Below are positions 50,427 to 60,259 of a stretch of DNA of 64,000 nucleotides, in pieces. Origin of the DNA: Desulfovibrio desulfuricans (GTDB lineage: Bacteria > Desulfobacterota > Desulfovibrionia > Desulfovibrionales > Desulfovibrionaceae); NCBI GenBank assembly GCA_015062205.1, contig SUVB01000058.1:124001-188000 (forward strand). The letters are read 5' to 3'. Each line of letters opens with the position of its first letter. Position 1 is the stretch's first letter. Both the position numbers and the translations under genes were made by a program. The notes beneath the pieces are model-generated. The model saw nothing but the letters and a program-made list of their open reading frames with translations, had not been told where the DNA came from and searched no databases.

Positions 50427-51557
50427 ATGCCGCCCGTCGTCATTCCCGTCCGCTCCGCCGTGGATTTCAACGCCTTTGTGGACCTGCCCTTCCGTCTGCA
50501 CGCGCAAAGCCCCCAATGGACGCCTGATCTGCGTTTTGAAACCGTGGCCCTGCTCACCCCCGGGCAGCATCCCTTCTGGGCAACGGCCCGGCGCGAGCTC
50601 TTCCTCGCCCTGCGCGACGGCCGCCCCGTGGGCCGCATTGCCGCCATTGTGGACGAAAAGTACAATGCCTACGCCAATGAGGCCTGCGGCGCGTTCGGCT
50701 TTTTTGAGTGCGAGAACGACGGGGAGGCGGCGCACGCCCTGCTCGACGCCGCGCGCGACTGGCTCCGGACGCAGGGCATGGCCTTCCTGCGCGGGCCGCT
50801 GAACCCCTCCACCAACTACACCTGCGGCCTGCTGGTGCACGGCTTCAACCTGCCGCCCGCCGTCATGATGCCCTGGAATCCCCCCTACTACGCGGAACTG
50901 CTGGAAGGATGGCATCTGCGCAAGGAGCAGGATCTCTTCGCCTACCTCATTGAACGCGACCGCATGACGCCGCCCGAGCGCCTCAGTGAGGAGGTGGCCC
51001 GGCTCAGGGCCGAGGCGCGCTTCACCTGCCGCACCTCCGGCAAGGCCACGCTGGAGGAGGACATCCGCACCATGCTGGAGCTGTACCGGGTTTCCTGGGC
51101 GAAGAACTGGGGGTTCTCGCCCCTCTCCGAAGGCGAGGCCGCGCGGCATGTCAGGGAGCTGTCCGGCGTGCTGGACCCCGAATTTTTCGTGCTCTTCTTT
51201 CACGGCGACGAACCGGCGGCGGGCATGGTGGCCCTGCCCGACATGGCCCCGCTGCTGCGGCGGCTCAAGGGCGGGCTCGGCCTCACCGCGCCGTGGCACT
51301 GGTGGCGCGCCCGGCCGGAGATCCGCGGCGGCTATCGCATCATCCTGTTCGGCATCCGCGAGGAATACCGCCTGCTGGGCCTGCCCCTGCTGCTGCTGGA
51401 CTTCATGCTGGAAAAGGCGCGGCAGAAGCCGCAGTTCCAGTGGGTGGAAGGCTCCTGGGTACTGGAGGACAATGTGCCCGTCTGTGAACTCATCGAGGAC
51501 TTCTGCGGTCGGCTGACCAAACGCTACCGCATCTACCGCCGGGAGATCGGGGCATGA
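50427..51557 (+). CDS. GNAT-fold acyltransferase-like protein (YghO-like)
   Basis: PVGRIAAIVDEKYN...FGFFECENDGEAAHALLDAARDWLRTQGMAFLRGPLNPSTNYTCGLLVHGFN...WNPPYYAELLEGW. Confidence 0.65.
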   Translation: MPPVVIPVRSAVDFNAFVDLPFRLHAQSPQWTPDLRFETVALLTPGQHPFWATARRELFLALRDGRPVGRIAAIVDEKYNAYANEACGAFGFFECENDGEAAHALLDAARDWLRTQGMAFLRGPLNPSTNYTCGLLVHGFNLPPAVMMPWNPPYYAELLEGWHLRKEQDLFAYLIERDRMTPPERLSEEVARLRAEARFTCRTSGKATLEEDIRTMLELYRVSWAKNWGFSPLSEGEAARHVRELSGVLDPEFFVLFFHGDEPAAGMVALPDMAPLLRRLKGGLGLTAPWHWWRARPEIRGGYRIILFGIREEYRLLGLPLLLLDFMLEKARQKPQFQWVEGSWVLEDNVPVCELIEDFCGRLTKRYRIYRREIGA

Positions 51558-52642
51558 GCGCGGCGGACGCTGCCGCCGCATTCCCGCATCTGGCGGGCAG
51601 GGCGGTGCTGCTCACGGGCGGCACCGGCTTTGTGGGGCGGCATCTGCTGCCGCAGCTGCTGGAGGCCGGGGCCCGCGTCACCTGCCTCGTGCGCGCCTCG
51701 TCCGACACGTCGCGCCTGCCGCGCGGGGTTGCCGTGGCGCAGGCCGACCTGCGCACGGGCGAAGGCCTGGACGCGGCCCTGACGGGCAGGGACGTCATCA
51801 TCCACATGGCTGCCCTGCTCTTCGGCCTGGGCTGGCAGGACTATCTGCGGGCCAACGCCCTGGCCGCCGGCCGTCTGGCCGAGGCCGTCGCACGCCTGCG
51901 CACCGCGGGCCGGTTGCGCGGGGACTGCCGCCTTGTGCTGGTCTCCAGTCTGGCGGCCACGGGTCCCTGCGCCGTGGAACCCGGCGCGGCGGACGATGCC
52001 GCGCCCGCGCCAGTCTCGGCCTACGGCTGGTCCAAGCTGCTCACGGAACAGATATTGGGCCGCGCGCTGGGGGAAGGCCTGGTCACGCTGCGGCCGCCCA
52101 TCATCTACGGTTCCGGCGACAGGGGGCTGCTGCCCGTGTTCCGGGGGGTCAAACGCGGCGTGGCCGTGAGTCCCGGCCGGGGGCGGGAGTTCCCGGTGAG
52201 CGTCGTGCACGCGGACGACATGGCCCGCGCCGTGCTCTGCGCCTGCCGCCCCGAGGCCCGGGGGGTCTACCATCTCAATGACGGGCAGGTTCACACCATG
52301 ACCGGTTTCTGCCGCTGCATGGGGTCGGCCGTGGCCCGCGCCCTGGGGCGGGAGCCGCGGCCCGCGCGCGTCATCCGCATGCCCCTGCCCGTCATGGCCG
52401 TCACCGCCGCGCTCTCCTCGGCGTGCGGCACGGTCGCCGACGCCCTGTGCCGCCGTTTTGCCGGGCACGGGCTGCGCCGCGCGCCGGAGTGGAATCTGGA
52501 CAAATACCGCGAGGCGCGGCAGCCGGGCTGGGTCAGTGACGGCCGCCGCATCTGCCGCGAACTGGGCTTCACGCCGCAAACCGGCCTTGCGGACGGCCTG
52601 CTGGAGGCGGCGCAGGGCTATGTCCGCGAGGGGCTGCTGTGA
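51554..52642 (+). CDS. NAD-dependent epimerase/dehydratase (extended SDR)
   Basis: VLLTGGTGFVGRHLLPQLLEAGARVTCLVR; VSAYGWSKLLTEQIL; ATGA overlap with preceding gene. Confidence 0.88.
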   Translation: MSAADAAAAFPHLAGRAVLLTGGTGFVGRHLLPQLLEAGARVTCLVRASSDTSRLPRGVAVAQADLRTGEGLDAALTGRDVIIHMAALLFGLGWQDYLRANALAAGRLAEAVARLRTAGRLRGDCRLVLVSSLAATGPCAVEPGAADDAAPAPVSAYGWSKLLTEQILGRALGEGLVTLRPPIIYGSGDRGLLPVFRGVKRGVAVSPGRGREFPVSVVHADDMARAVLCACRPEARGVYHLNDGQVHTMTGFCRCMGSAVARALGREPRPARVIRMPLPVMAVTAALSSACGTVADALCRRFAGHGLRRAPEWNLDKYREARQPGWVSDGRRICRELGFTPQTGLADGLLEAAQGYVREGLL

Positions 52643-54624
52643 AAATCACCATACAGGAACTTTCCAAATCCTTCGGCGGACGGGACATTTTCAGCAACTT
52701 CTCGCTGGAGGTGGATTCCGGCGTGCGCCTGTGCGTGTGCGGGCCCAACGGCACGGGCAAGTCCACGTTGCTGCGTCTGCTGGCCGGGGTGGAAAGTCCG
52801 GACGGGGGACGGGTCATCCTGCCGCGCGGCTGCCGTCTGGGCTATGTGGAACAGGAATTTGCCGAGGATGTGCTGGACACGCCCCTGCTGACCTATGTGC
52901 TGGACGTGCTGCACGACTGGAACGACTTCTGGGCGCAGTGGGAGGACGCCGCCGCCCGCAAGGATGAGGCGCGCCTTGCCGAACTCATGCGCCGTCAGGG
53001 CGAGCTGGAGGCGCAGTACGGCTACAACCCCGAGCACCGCGCCAAGGCTGTGCTCTCCGGACTCGGATTCAGCGAGCGCAAGTGGGGGCGCACGCTGCGG
53101 CAGCTTTCCGGCGGCTGGCGCGAGCGCGCCAAGCTGGCCCGTGTGCTTACGGCCGGAGCCGACGTGCTTCTGCTGGACGAGCCCACCAATCATCTGGATG
53201 TGGAAGCGGTGGAATGGCTGGAGTCCTTTTTGCTGGACTTCAGGGGCGCGCTGGTCTTTGTGGCGCACGACCGCATGTTCATGGACAATGTGGGCACGCA
53301 TGTGCTCTATCTGGGACTTTCCCGCCCGGTGTTCCGCAAGGCCACATACACGCAGTTCCTGGCCCTGCAGGAGGAATACAACCAGCAGCGCGAACGCGAG
53401 GCGCGCGCCCTGCGCGACGAGCTGGACCGCAAGATGGCCTTTGTGGAGCGCTTCCGCGCCAAGGCCACCAAGGCCCGGCAGGCCGGCTCCCGCCAGAAGA
53501 TGGCGAAAAAGCTGGAAAAGGAACTGGAAGACTACCGGCCCGAGCCCAAACGGAAGGAACTGAACTTCACCTGGCCGGAAGCGCCGCATTCGGAAAAGAT
53601 CGTCGTGGCCGCCGCCGATCTGGCCTTCCGCTTCCCCGACGGCAAGAGCATGTGGCCGCCGCTCACCTTCACGCTCTACAGGGGGCAGCGCGTGGCCCTG
53701 GTGGGGCACAACGGCTGCGGCAAATCCACGCTGCTCAAACTGCTGGCGGGCACGCTGGAGCGCTGCGGCGGCAATGTGGTCACGGCCTCGCAGATGCGCA
53801 TGGGCTACTACACCCAGCACCAGATGGAAACCCTGCGTCCGGACACCACGGTGCTGGGCGAAATCCGCCGCCTCTCCGACCCGCACACCACGGAAGAGGA
53901 GCTCATGAGCGTGCTGGGGCTCTTCCTGCTGGGGCAGGAGTATTTCGACAGGCAGGTGAGTGCGCTCTCCGGCGGGGAAAAGAGCCGCCTCGTGCTGGCC
54001 TCGCTCTTCCTCAAGCGCTGCAACTTCCTGCTGCTGGACGAGCCCACCAACCATCTGGATCTGGAAAGCCGCGAAGCTCTGGCCGCGGCGCTGCAAAAAT
54101 TCACGGGCTCCCTGCTCATGGTGGCGCATGACCGCTGGCTGCTCTCGCAGGTGGGGGCCGAAATCTGGGAGCTGAACGACAAGGGCCTGACCGTGCATGC
54201 GGACTTCGCCGCCTATGACGCGCAGCGGCGCGCCGCTGCGGCGGGAGTTTCCGGCGGCAGCGCCGTCCGGCCTGCGCCGGGCGGCGAAGACAGGGGCAAG
54301 GCCGCTCCCCAGGCCCTTTCGCGCGAGGAGCAGAAGCGCCTCAAGCGCGAGCAGGCCGAAAAGCGCAATGCCCTGCACAAGGAACTGAAGCCGCTTCAGG
54401 CGCGGTACGAGACGCTGGAGGCGGAACTTGCGCGCGTCATGGATGAGCAGGGCGCAGCCGAAACACAGCTGGCCGACCCCGCGGTCTACGCCGACCACGC
54501 CCGTTCCGGCGAGCTGCTCCGGACCTTTGAGGACTGCAAGCGGCGCAGCGAGGAACTGCTGGAGGAAATGACGGCCCTTGAGGCGCGCATGGAGGCCGTC
54601 AGGGCAAAGGCCGACGCGGGGTAA
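52639..54624 (+). CDS. ABC-F family ATPase (Uup/YbiT-like)
   Basis: Two Walker A (GPNGTGKSTLL, GHNGCGKSTLL), two LSGG (LSGGWRERAKLAR, LSGGEKSRLVLA), LLLDEPTNHLD twice, no TM; GTG start. Confidence 0.93.
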   Translation: MKITIQELSKSFGGRDIFSNFSLEVDSGVRLCVCGPNGTGKSTLLRLLAGVESPDGGRVILPRGCRLGYVEQEFAEDVLDTPLLTYVLDVLHDWNDFWAQWEDAAARKDEARLAELMRRQGELEAQYGYNPEHRAKAVLSGLGFSERKWGRTLRQLSGGWRERAKLARVLTAGADVLLLDEPTNHLDVEAVEWLESFLLDFRGALVFVAHDRMFMDNVGTHVLYLGLSRPVFRKATYTQFLALQEEYNQQREREARALRDELDRKMAFVERFRAKATKARQAGSRQKMAKKLEKELEDYRPEPKRKELNFTWPEAPHSEKIVVAAADLAFRFPDGKSMWPPLTFTLYRGQRVALVGHNGCGKSTLLKLLAGTLERCGGNVVTASQMRMGYYTQHQMETLRPDTTVLGEIRRLSDPHTTEEELMSVLGLFLLGQEYFDRQVSALSGGEKSRLVLASLFLKRCNFLLLDEPTNHLDLESREALAAALQKFTGSLLMVAHDRWLLSQVGAEIWELNDKGLTVHADFAAYDAQRRAAAAGVSGGSAVRPAPGGEDRGKAAPQALSREEQKRLKREQAEKRNALHKELKPLQARYETLEAELARVMDEQGAAETQLADPAVYADHARSGELLRTFEDCKRRSEELLEEMTALEARMEAVRAKADAG

Positions 54625-54670
54625 CCGGGTTGCGCGGCATCCCCTGCAACAGGGCGTTTTCGGAGGAGGC

Positions 54671-55075
54671 ATGCGGCATATCGAGGTGGCGGCGGGGATC
54701 ATCTGGCGCAATGGGCGCTTTCTGGCCGGGCAGCGCCGGACCGACACGCCCCTGGAAGGATACTGGGAATTTCCCGGCGGCAAACTGGAAGGCGCGGAAA
54801 CGCCTTTGGAGGCTCTGCGGCGGGAATTGGCCGAGGAACTGGGCATCGGCGTGCGCGAGGCCGCGTTCTGGAAAAACGTGGAGCATGCCTACAGCGAGCG
54901 CGGCTTTGCCGTGCGCCTGCATTTCTTTCATGTCACGGCCTTCACGGGCGAACCCTGCGGCAGGGAAGGCCAGAACCTGCGCTGGGTGACAGCGCGCGAG
55001 GCTCTCGAACTGGGCTTTCTGCCCGCGGACGCGGCCCTGCTGGAAGACCTCCAGGCCGGGCCGCCGCGCTCCTGA
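54671..55075 (+). CDS. MutT-like NUDIX hydrolase
   Basis: GYWEFPGGKLEGAETPLEALRRELAEELGI (Nudix box). Confidence 0.92.
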   Translation: MRHIEVAAGIIWRNGRFLAGQRRTDTPLEGYWEFPGGKLEGAETPLEALRRELAEELGIGVREAAFWKNVEHAYSERGFAVRLHFFHVTAFTGEPCGREGQNLRWVTAREALELGFLPADAALLEDLQAGPPRS

Positions 55076-55370
55076 CGCGCCCGCGCGCAGGCGTCCTGCT
55101 TCGGGGGGCGTCTTGCTTCCGCAGAATAATCAGCCGCCGAAAAATCTCGGCGGTGCCGGCGCGGCGGCGCAGCGTCATAGGTCACTGTGCCGCTTTTCCT
55201 GCACCGGCGAGAATCTCCACGAAAAAAATCGGGAAAGCTGTCTTCCGTGTATGGCGTTTTGCGGCCCGGTACGCTATATCTCTTTTGCCGTAGAAAAAGA
55301 GGAAGTCCGAAACGTCTCTCCCGCGGGGCTGACGTTTCGGACTTGACGTTTGCCTGCCGTCGGGGGCTCC

Positions 55371-58300
55371 GTGCGCATCAAACAACACACCTTTCTCACC
55401 TGTGTCGGCATCATGGTCATTTTCGCCGTCATCTCCTACATGATGAGCGAGATCGTGGTGTCGCGCGATGTGGACGGCATAGAGAGCCGGCAGGCCGAGG
55501 AAAGCATGCGCCTCTTGCAGGGCTGCCTGCGCGCCGAGGGAGCGCAGGCGGACCGCTATGCGGCCGAACTGGCCTTCAGGGAGGATGTCTACCGTTTCAT
55601 GCGCGACCGCGGGGGGCGCTTTGCTGCGGAATATTTCGACACGGAAGCGCTTGTGGGCATGCGGATTTCCTCTGCCTCGCTCTATTCGGAGGAGGGCAGG
55701 CCGGTTTTTTCCCAGACCACGGCGGGCAATGACGGGGATGATGCCGGGCAGGCGGAGGAACGGCGGCTGTGCGCCCGCGTGGCGAACGTCCTGCTGGAAG
55801 GCGCGGCGGATGCCCTCAGCGGCCTGCTGGCGGTGGACGGCCGCATCTTCGGGCTCTCCGCGCACAAGATCCGCGGCAGCGTGCGCCCCCGGACGCCTGC
55901 GGGAGCGCTGGTTCTGACGCGGCCGATGGACGCCGCTTTCCTCCAGAGATTCAGGGAAGTCACGGGGCTGCATTTTGCCGTGGAACCGGCATCGGCCTTT
56001 GACGCTGTTCCGGCCGTGACGGACAGCGCCACGGGCTACAAGCTCGTGCGGGAGGCCGATGCCGTAACGGTCTATGCCGTCATGCGCGACGTGTTCGGCG
56101 ATCCCGTCCTCTGCCTGCGCCTGGATGCCGGCAGGGACGTGGCCGAGTTGGGACGGGGCATGGGCCGCAAGAATTTCCTGCTGATTGCCGCGTTCGGGCT
56201 GATACTGCTGCTGGCCTTCCTGCTGTTCACGGAAGCGCATATCCTGCGGCGCGTCGTCTCCATCCAGCGGCAGGCCCGGCGCATCGGACGGGGCAAGGGC
56301 GTGCTGCGCAGGATCGTCATCCCCGGCGATGACGAAATCCATGACCTTGCCATGAGCATCAACCGCATGGTCGGGGCCCTGCAGTCCAGCGAGAGATTCC
56401 TGGGCGCCGCGCTGGACACGCTGCAGGCCGGGGTGGTTTCCATTGATCCTGAAACCCGCCGCATCCTCAACGTCAACGCCTTTGCGCGGCGTTTCCTCGG
56501 CCTGCCGCGCGAGGACATTGTGGGCAGGGCCTGCCGTGAGGTCATCTGTTCCCGGAAGGAGGGGGACTGCCCGCTGATCGCGCATCCTGATACGCCGGTA
56601 CGGTCGCTGCTGCAGATCAACGGACGGCAGAAAAGCCTTGTGAAGTCCGGGCGCGCCGTTGAGCTGAACGGGAAGAAAATTATCCTGGAAACCTTCATTG
56701 ACATCACGGAGCTGGAAAAAACCCGCCACGAACTGAGCAAGTCGGAAGAACGCTATCGGATGCTGTTCATGAACACCGGCATGGCGTCGGCCGTCGTCAG
56801 CGACAAGGGGCGCATCCTGCTGGCCAATACCGAATTTGCCGGCCTTGTGGGCCTGCCGCGCGCCGACATTGAAGAAAAGTTGCATTTGTCGCATTTCTTC
56901 AACGAGGGCATCCTGTGCCCCGGCGACGGGACGTTCCGCAGCGTCGCCCCCGGCGAAAGCGCCCGGTGTGAGGGGCGGATAATCGGCCGCGACGGCCGCG
57001 CCATTGACGTGATGATCACCTGGGCGGGCCTTGACGGCGGGCGCTGCATCCTCTCCCTGCTGGACATTTCCGAGCGCAAGGACATGGAGACGGAACTGGC
57101 CTACAGGGCCGACCATGACATGCTTACGGGGCTGCCCAACAAGCGCCTGCTCACGGAACGGCTGGAAAAGGCCATGGCTGCGGCGCGCGGCACAGGCCGC
57201 ATGGTGGGGGTGCTGCTCGTCGATCTCGACCGTTTCAAGGGCGTGAATGACAGCTTCGGGCACACGCTGGGCGACAAGCTGCTGCGGCAGGCCGCCGGAC
57301 GGCTGAGCGCCCTCATGAAGCTGGACGACTGCGTGGCGCGCACGGGCGGCGACGAATTTCTCTTCGCCGTCAGCGACGTGACGGACAGGAGCCAGCTGGA
57401 AGATCTGGCCAGGAGCATCCGAACCTCCCTGAACCGCTGCTTTTACGTGGAAGACAATTCCATCTATCTCGGCGCGAGCATCGGCATAACCTGCTTTCCC
57501 GCAGACGGGGAGAATGCCGAAACCCTGCTGCGCAACGCCGATCTCGCCATGTACCGCTCCAAGGAGCGCGGCAAAAACGCCTACACCTTCTTCACCAATG
57601 AGCTGAACATCGACGTCACCAGCAAGATGACCCTGGAGACGGCCCTGTTCAAGGCCGTGGAGAACGAGGCGCTTGAGGCCTACTACCAGCCCAAGGTGGA
57701 CATTGTGAGCGGCCGCGTGGCGGGCTGTGAAGCGTTGGTGCGCTGGCGGCGGGAAGACAAGTTCGTGCCGCCCCCGGCCTTCATCCCCCTGGCGGAGGAA
57801 ACAGGGCTTGTCACGCGGCTGGATATGTTCATGCTGCGCAGCGCGTGCCGGCAGATACGCGTCTGGATGGAAAAGGGCTGCGATCCGGTTCCCGTGGCCG
57901 TCAACATGTCCGCCCGCACCATCCAGTCCGAGGGTTTTGTGGAAAAGGTGCGGCGCATCCTCCGCGAGGAGGACATGCGGCCGGATCAGGTGGATATGGA
58001 GATCACCGAAACAGGCCTCATGTCCGACCTGCATGCGGCGTCGGGAATCATCTCGCAGCTAAGCAACGCGGGCATCAGGATTTTTCTGGATGATTTCGGC
58101 ACGGGCTATTCCTCGCTGCAGTATCTGCATTCCATGCCCATTGCCTGCCTGAAAATCGACAAAAAATTCATTGATGACCTCAATGCCCCCGAAGGCGATT
58201 CCAGGGAGCTTGTGACGACCATCATCGCCCTGGCCACGGGCCTTGGCATGTCCACCGTGGCCGAGGGCGTGGAGCGCAAGGAGCAGCTGGATTTCCTGGC

Positions 58301-58469
58301 CGAAAACGGCTGCCGGGTCATCCAGGGCCATATTTTTTCCAAAGCGCTCAGCGGGGCGGAGTTCGCGGAATTTTTGCTGCACCAGAAGGAACGCATTGAC
58401 GCCGTGCTGCGGCACGACGACCTGTGCCGGTTCTGCCCCCTGCCGTCGGCCCCGGCCCCGACGGCATGA
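55371..58469 (+). CDS. Membrane PAS-GGDEF-EAL protein (putative diguanylate cyclase/phosphodiesterase)
   Basis: CHASE-like region, HAMP-like linker, two PAS, RTGGDEFLFAV, CEALVRWRR; GTG start proposed. Confidence 0.92.
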   Translation: MRIKQHTFLTCVGIMVIFAVISYMMSEIVVSRDVDGIESRQAEESMRLLQGCLRAEGAQADRYAAELAFREDVYRFMRDRGGRFAAEYFDTEALVGMRISSASLYSEEGRPVFSQTTAGNDGDDAGQAEERRLCARVANVLLEGAADALSGLLAVDGRIFGLSAHKIRGSVRPRTPAGALVLTRPMDAAFLQRFREVTGLHFAVEPASAFDAVPAVTDSATGYKLVREADAVTVYAVMRDVFGDPVLCLRLDAGRDVAELGRGMGRKNFLLIAAFGLILLLAFLLFTEAHILRRVVSIQRQARRIGRGKGVLRRIVIPGDDEIHDLAMSINRMVGALQSSERFLGAALDTLQAGVVSIDPETRRILNVNAFARRFLGLPREDIVGRACREVICSRKEGDCPLIAHPDTPVRSLLQINGRQKSLVKSGRAVELNGKKIILETFIDITELEKTRHELSKSEERYRMLFMNTGMASAVVSDKGRILLANTEFAGLVGLPRADIEEKLHLSHFFNEGILCPGDGTFRSVAPGESARCEGRIIGRDGRAIDVMITWAGLDGGRCILSLLDISERKDMETELAYRADHDMLTGLPNKRLLTERLEKAMAAARGTGRMVGVLLVDLDRFKGVNDSFGHTLGDKLLRQAAGRLSALMKLDDCVARTGGDEFLFAVSDVTDRSQLEDLARSIRTSLNRCFYVEDNSIYLGASIGITCFPADGENAETLLRNADLAMYRSKERGKNAYTFFTNELNIDVTSKMTLETALFKAVENEALEAYYQPKVDIVSGRVAGCEALVRWRREDKFVPPPAFIPLAEETGLVTRLDMFMLRSACRQIRVWMEKGCDPVPVAVNMSARTIQSEGFVEKVRRILREEDMRPDQVDMEITETGLMSDLHAASGIISQLSNAGIRIFLDDFGTGYSSLQYLHSMPIACLKIDKKFIDDLNAPEGDSRELVTTIIALATGLGMSTVAEGVERKEQLDFLAENGCRVIQGHIFSKALSGAEFAEFLLHQKERIDAVLRHDDLCRFCPLPSAPAPTA

Positions 58470-58481
58470 CCGCTGGGCGGT

Positions 58482-59096
58482 TCAATCCCGCGCCTGTGGC
58501 CCCAGCAGCATTTCCAGCACGGCGTCGGCCAGCAGGGCGGCGGCTTCCGTGACGCGCGGGGCCAGGGGCGGCGCCGTGAGCACATCCGTGGTAAAATCGC
58601 CCACCAGCACCATGTTCCCCAGCGCGCGCCGGGTCATGGCGGGGCCGCCCCAGCCGCCCATGCCCGAGGCCGAGGCCACGCGGCAGCCCGCCAGCAGGGC
58701 GCTTTCCACCAGCAGGCTCTTGTCGTCGGGGCGGTCAAAGGCCTCCACCCACACGGGGCAGCGGGCCAGCGTCGCCGTCATGGTGTCGCGCGTCAGACGA
58801 CGGCGAAGAGGTTCCACGTCAATTTCCGGGTTCAGCTCACGCAGCAACTCCGCCAGGGCGTCCACCTTGGGGCGGCCCACATGGCGGGGCCAGTACTGCT
58901 GCCGGTTGAGGTTGGAGGCGTCCACCACGTCGTCGTCCACCAGAAGCAGATGCCCTACGCCGCAGCGGGCCAGCATGAGGGCGGCGTTGGAACCGAGCCC
59001 CCCCGCCCCTGCCACGCCCACGCGCGCCCGGCGGAGCGCGTCCAGCTGCTCCGGGCTGAAATAACGGGCAAGGCCTGCATAGAGGATGTTTTCCAT
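58482..59096 (-). CDS. thiF: ThiF-family sulfur-carrier adenylyltransferase
   Basis: RARVGVAGAGGLGSNAALMLARCGVGHLLLVDDDVVDASNLNRQQYW. Confidence 0.92.
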   Translation of the reverse strand: MENILYAGLARYFSPEQLDALRRARVGVAGAGGLGSNAALMLARCGVGHLLLVDDDVVDASNLNRQQYWPRHVGRPKVDALAELLRELNPEIDVEPLRRRLTRDTMTATLARCPVWVEAFDRPDDKSLLVESALLAGCRVASASGMGGWGGPAMTRRALGNMVLVGDFTTDVLTAPPLAPRVTEAAALLADAVLEMLLGPQARD

Positions 59097-59120
59097 GGGC
59101 GTTGCGGGCGCGAACGACGG

Positions 59121-60245
59121 TTATGCGGGAACCGCCGTGGGGTCTTCCCAGTCCTTGAGCACGGCCTGGTAGCCGATGCCCGTGAGCGAGGCGACCATTT
59201 CTTCCAGGCTGCGGCGGTCGGTGATTTCAAACTGGCCGGGATTGTGCAGGTCTTCGGTGGCCCGGCCGCCCACGGCCGTGGAGACCCCGGCGGAAACGCG
59301 CGTCACGCCGATGGGCACCAGATGGTCGCGCATAAACGCGCTTTCACGGCTGGAACAGGTGATGCCCGCGCGCGGCAGGAAACAGCGCAGGGCCGTGACA
59401 TACTGCACGAACAGGCGGTCATCCACGGCGTGCTGCACCGTGAAGCTGCCTTCGTGCGGGCAGATGCGCGGGATGGACACGCTCACGTCCACGCCGGGGT
59501 AGCGCCGCTGCAGCCACCAGGCATGCAGGCCCGTGGCGAAGGCGTCGCGCACGAAGCTTTCCAGCCCGAGCAGCGCGCCCACGCCCAGGCTGCGCATGCC
59601 GCCCTCGGCCGCGCGCTGCGGCGCGTTGAGGCGGAAGCCGTAATCGTGCTTGGGGCCCACAGGGTGCAGCCATGCGTACAACTCCGGGCTGTATGTTTCC
59701 TGGAACATGGTCATGCTGTCCACGCCCGCCGACGCCATGAGGGCGTACTCGTCCGTGGTCAGGGAGTAAACCTCGATGCCCACCGAGGCAAACCGGGGCT
59801 TGATGCGCCGGGCCACTGCCGCAATGTACTCCGGTGAGGAGACCTTGCGCGCGTCGCCCGTGAGCACCAGAATGTGCCGGAAGCCCCGGTCGGCGATGAC
59901 ATCGGCCTCGGCCGCGGCTTCCTCCACGCTGAGGTGGCGGCGCGGCTGCGTGTTCTTGGCGTTGAAGCCGCAGTAGCGGCACTGATTGGTGCACACGTCC
60001 GAAATGTACAGCGGCGTGAAGATGTTCACCGCCCGGCCGAAATAGCGCAGCGTCAGTTCGTGCGCGCGCCGGGCCATGCCCTCAAGGTGCGGTGCGGCCG
60101 CCGGGGAGAGCAGGGTCAGAAAGTCCTCGGGCCGCAGGGTATCCCTTTCCAGCAGGGCGGGCACATCCTCGTTTTTGGCGCGTGCTGCGCCTTCGTCCCG
60201 CCTGTCCGTCGGCCAGGCCGCAAGATAGTCCTGAAATGTTTCCAT
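59121..60245 (-). CDS. thiH: 2-iminoacetate synthase (radical SAM)
   Basis: FTPLYISDVCTNQCRYCGFNAKN (CxxxCxxC); next to thiG and thiF. Confidence 0.95.
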   Translation of the reverse strand: METFQDYLAAWPTDRRDEGAARAKNEDVPALLERDTLRPEDFLTLLSPAAAPHLEGMARRAHELTLRYFGRAVNIFTPLYISDVCTNQCRYCGFNAKNTQPRRHLSVEEAAAEADVIADRGFRHILVLTGDARKVSSPEYIAAVARRIKPRFASVGIEVYSLTTDEYALMASAGVDSMTMFQETYSPELYAWLHPVGPKHDYGFRLNAPQRAAEGGMRSLGVGALLGLESFVRDAFATGLHAWWLQRRYPGVDVSVSIPRICPHEGSFTVQHAVDDRLFVQYVTALRCFLPRAGITCSSRESAFMRDHLVPIGVTRVSAGVSTAVGGRATEDLHNPGQFEITDRRSLEEMVASLTGIGYQAVLKDWEDPTAVPA

Positions 60246-60259
60246 GGCGCGAACCCCGT

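Noticed and set aside
48366-51581. 1071-aa minus-strand ORF
   Set aside because: Shadow of pyrK/pyrD/GNAT genes, no domain signature.
52618-54846. 742-aa minus-strand ORF
   Set aside because: Antisense to the ABC-F gene.
55182-58034. 950-aa minus-strand ORF
   Set aside because: Shadow of the GGDEF-EAL gene.
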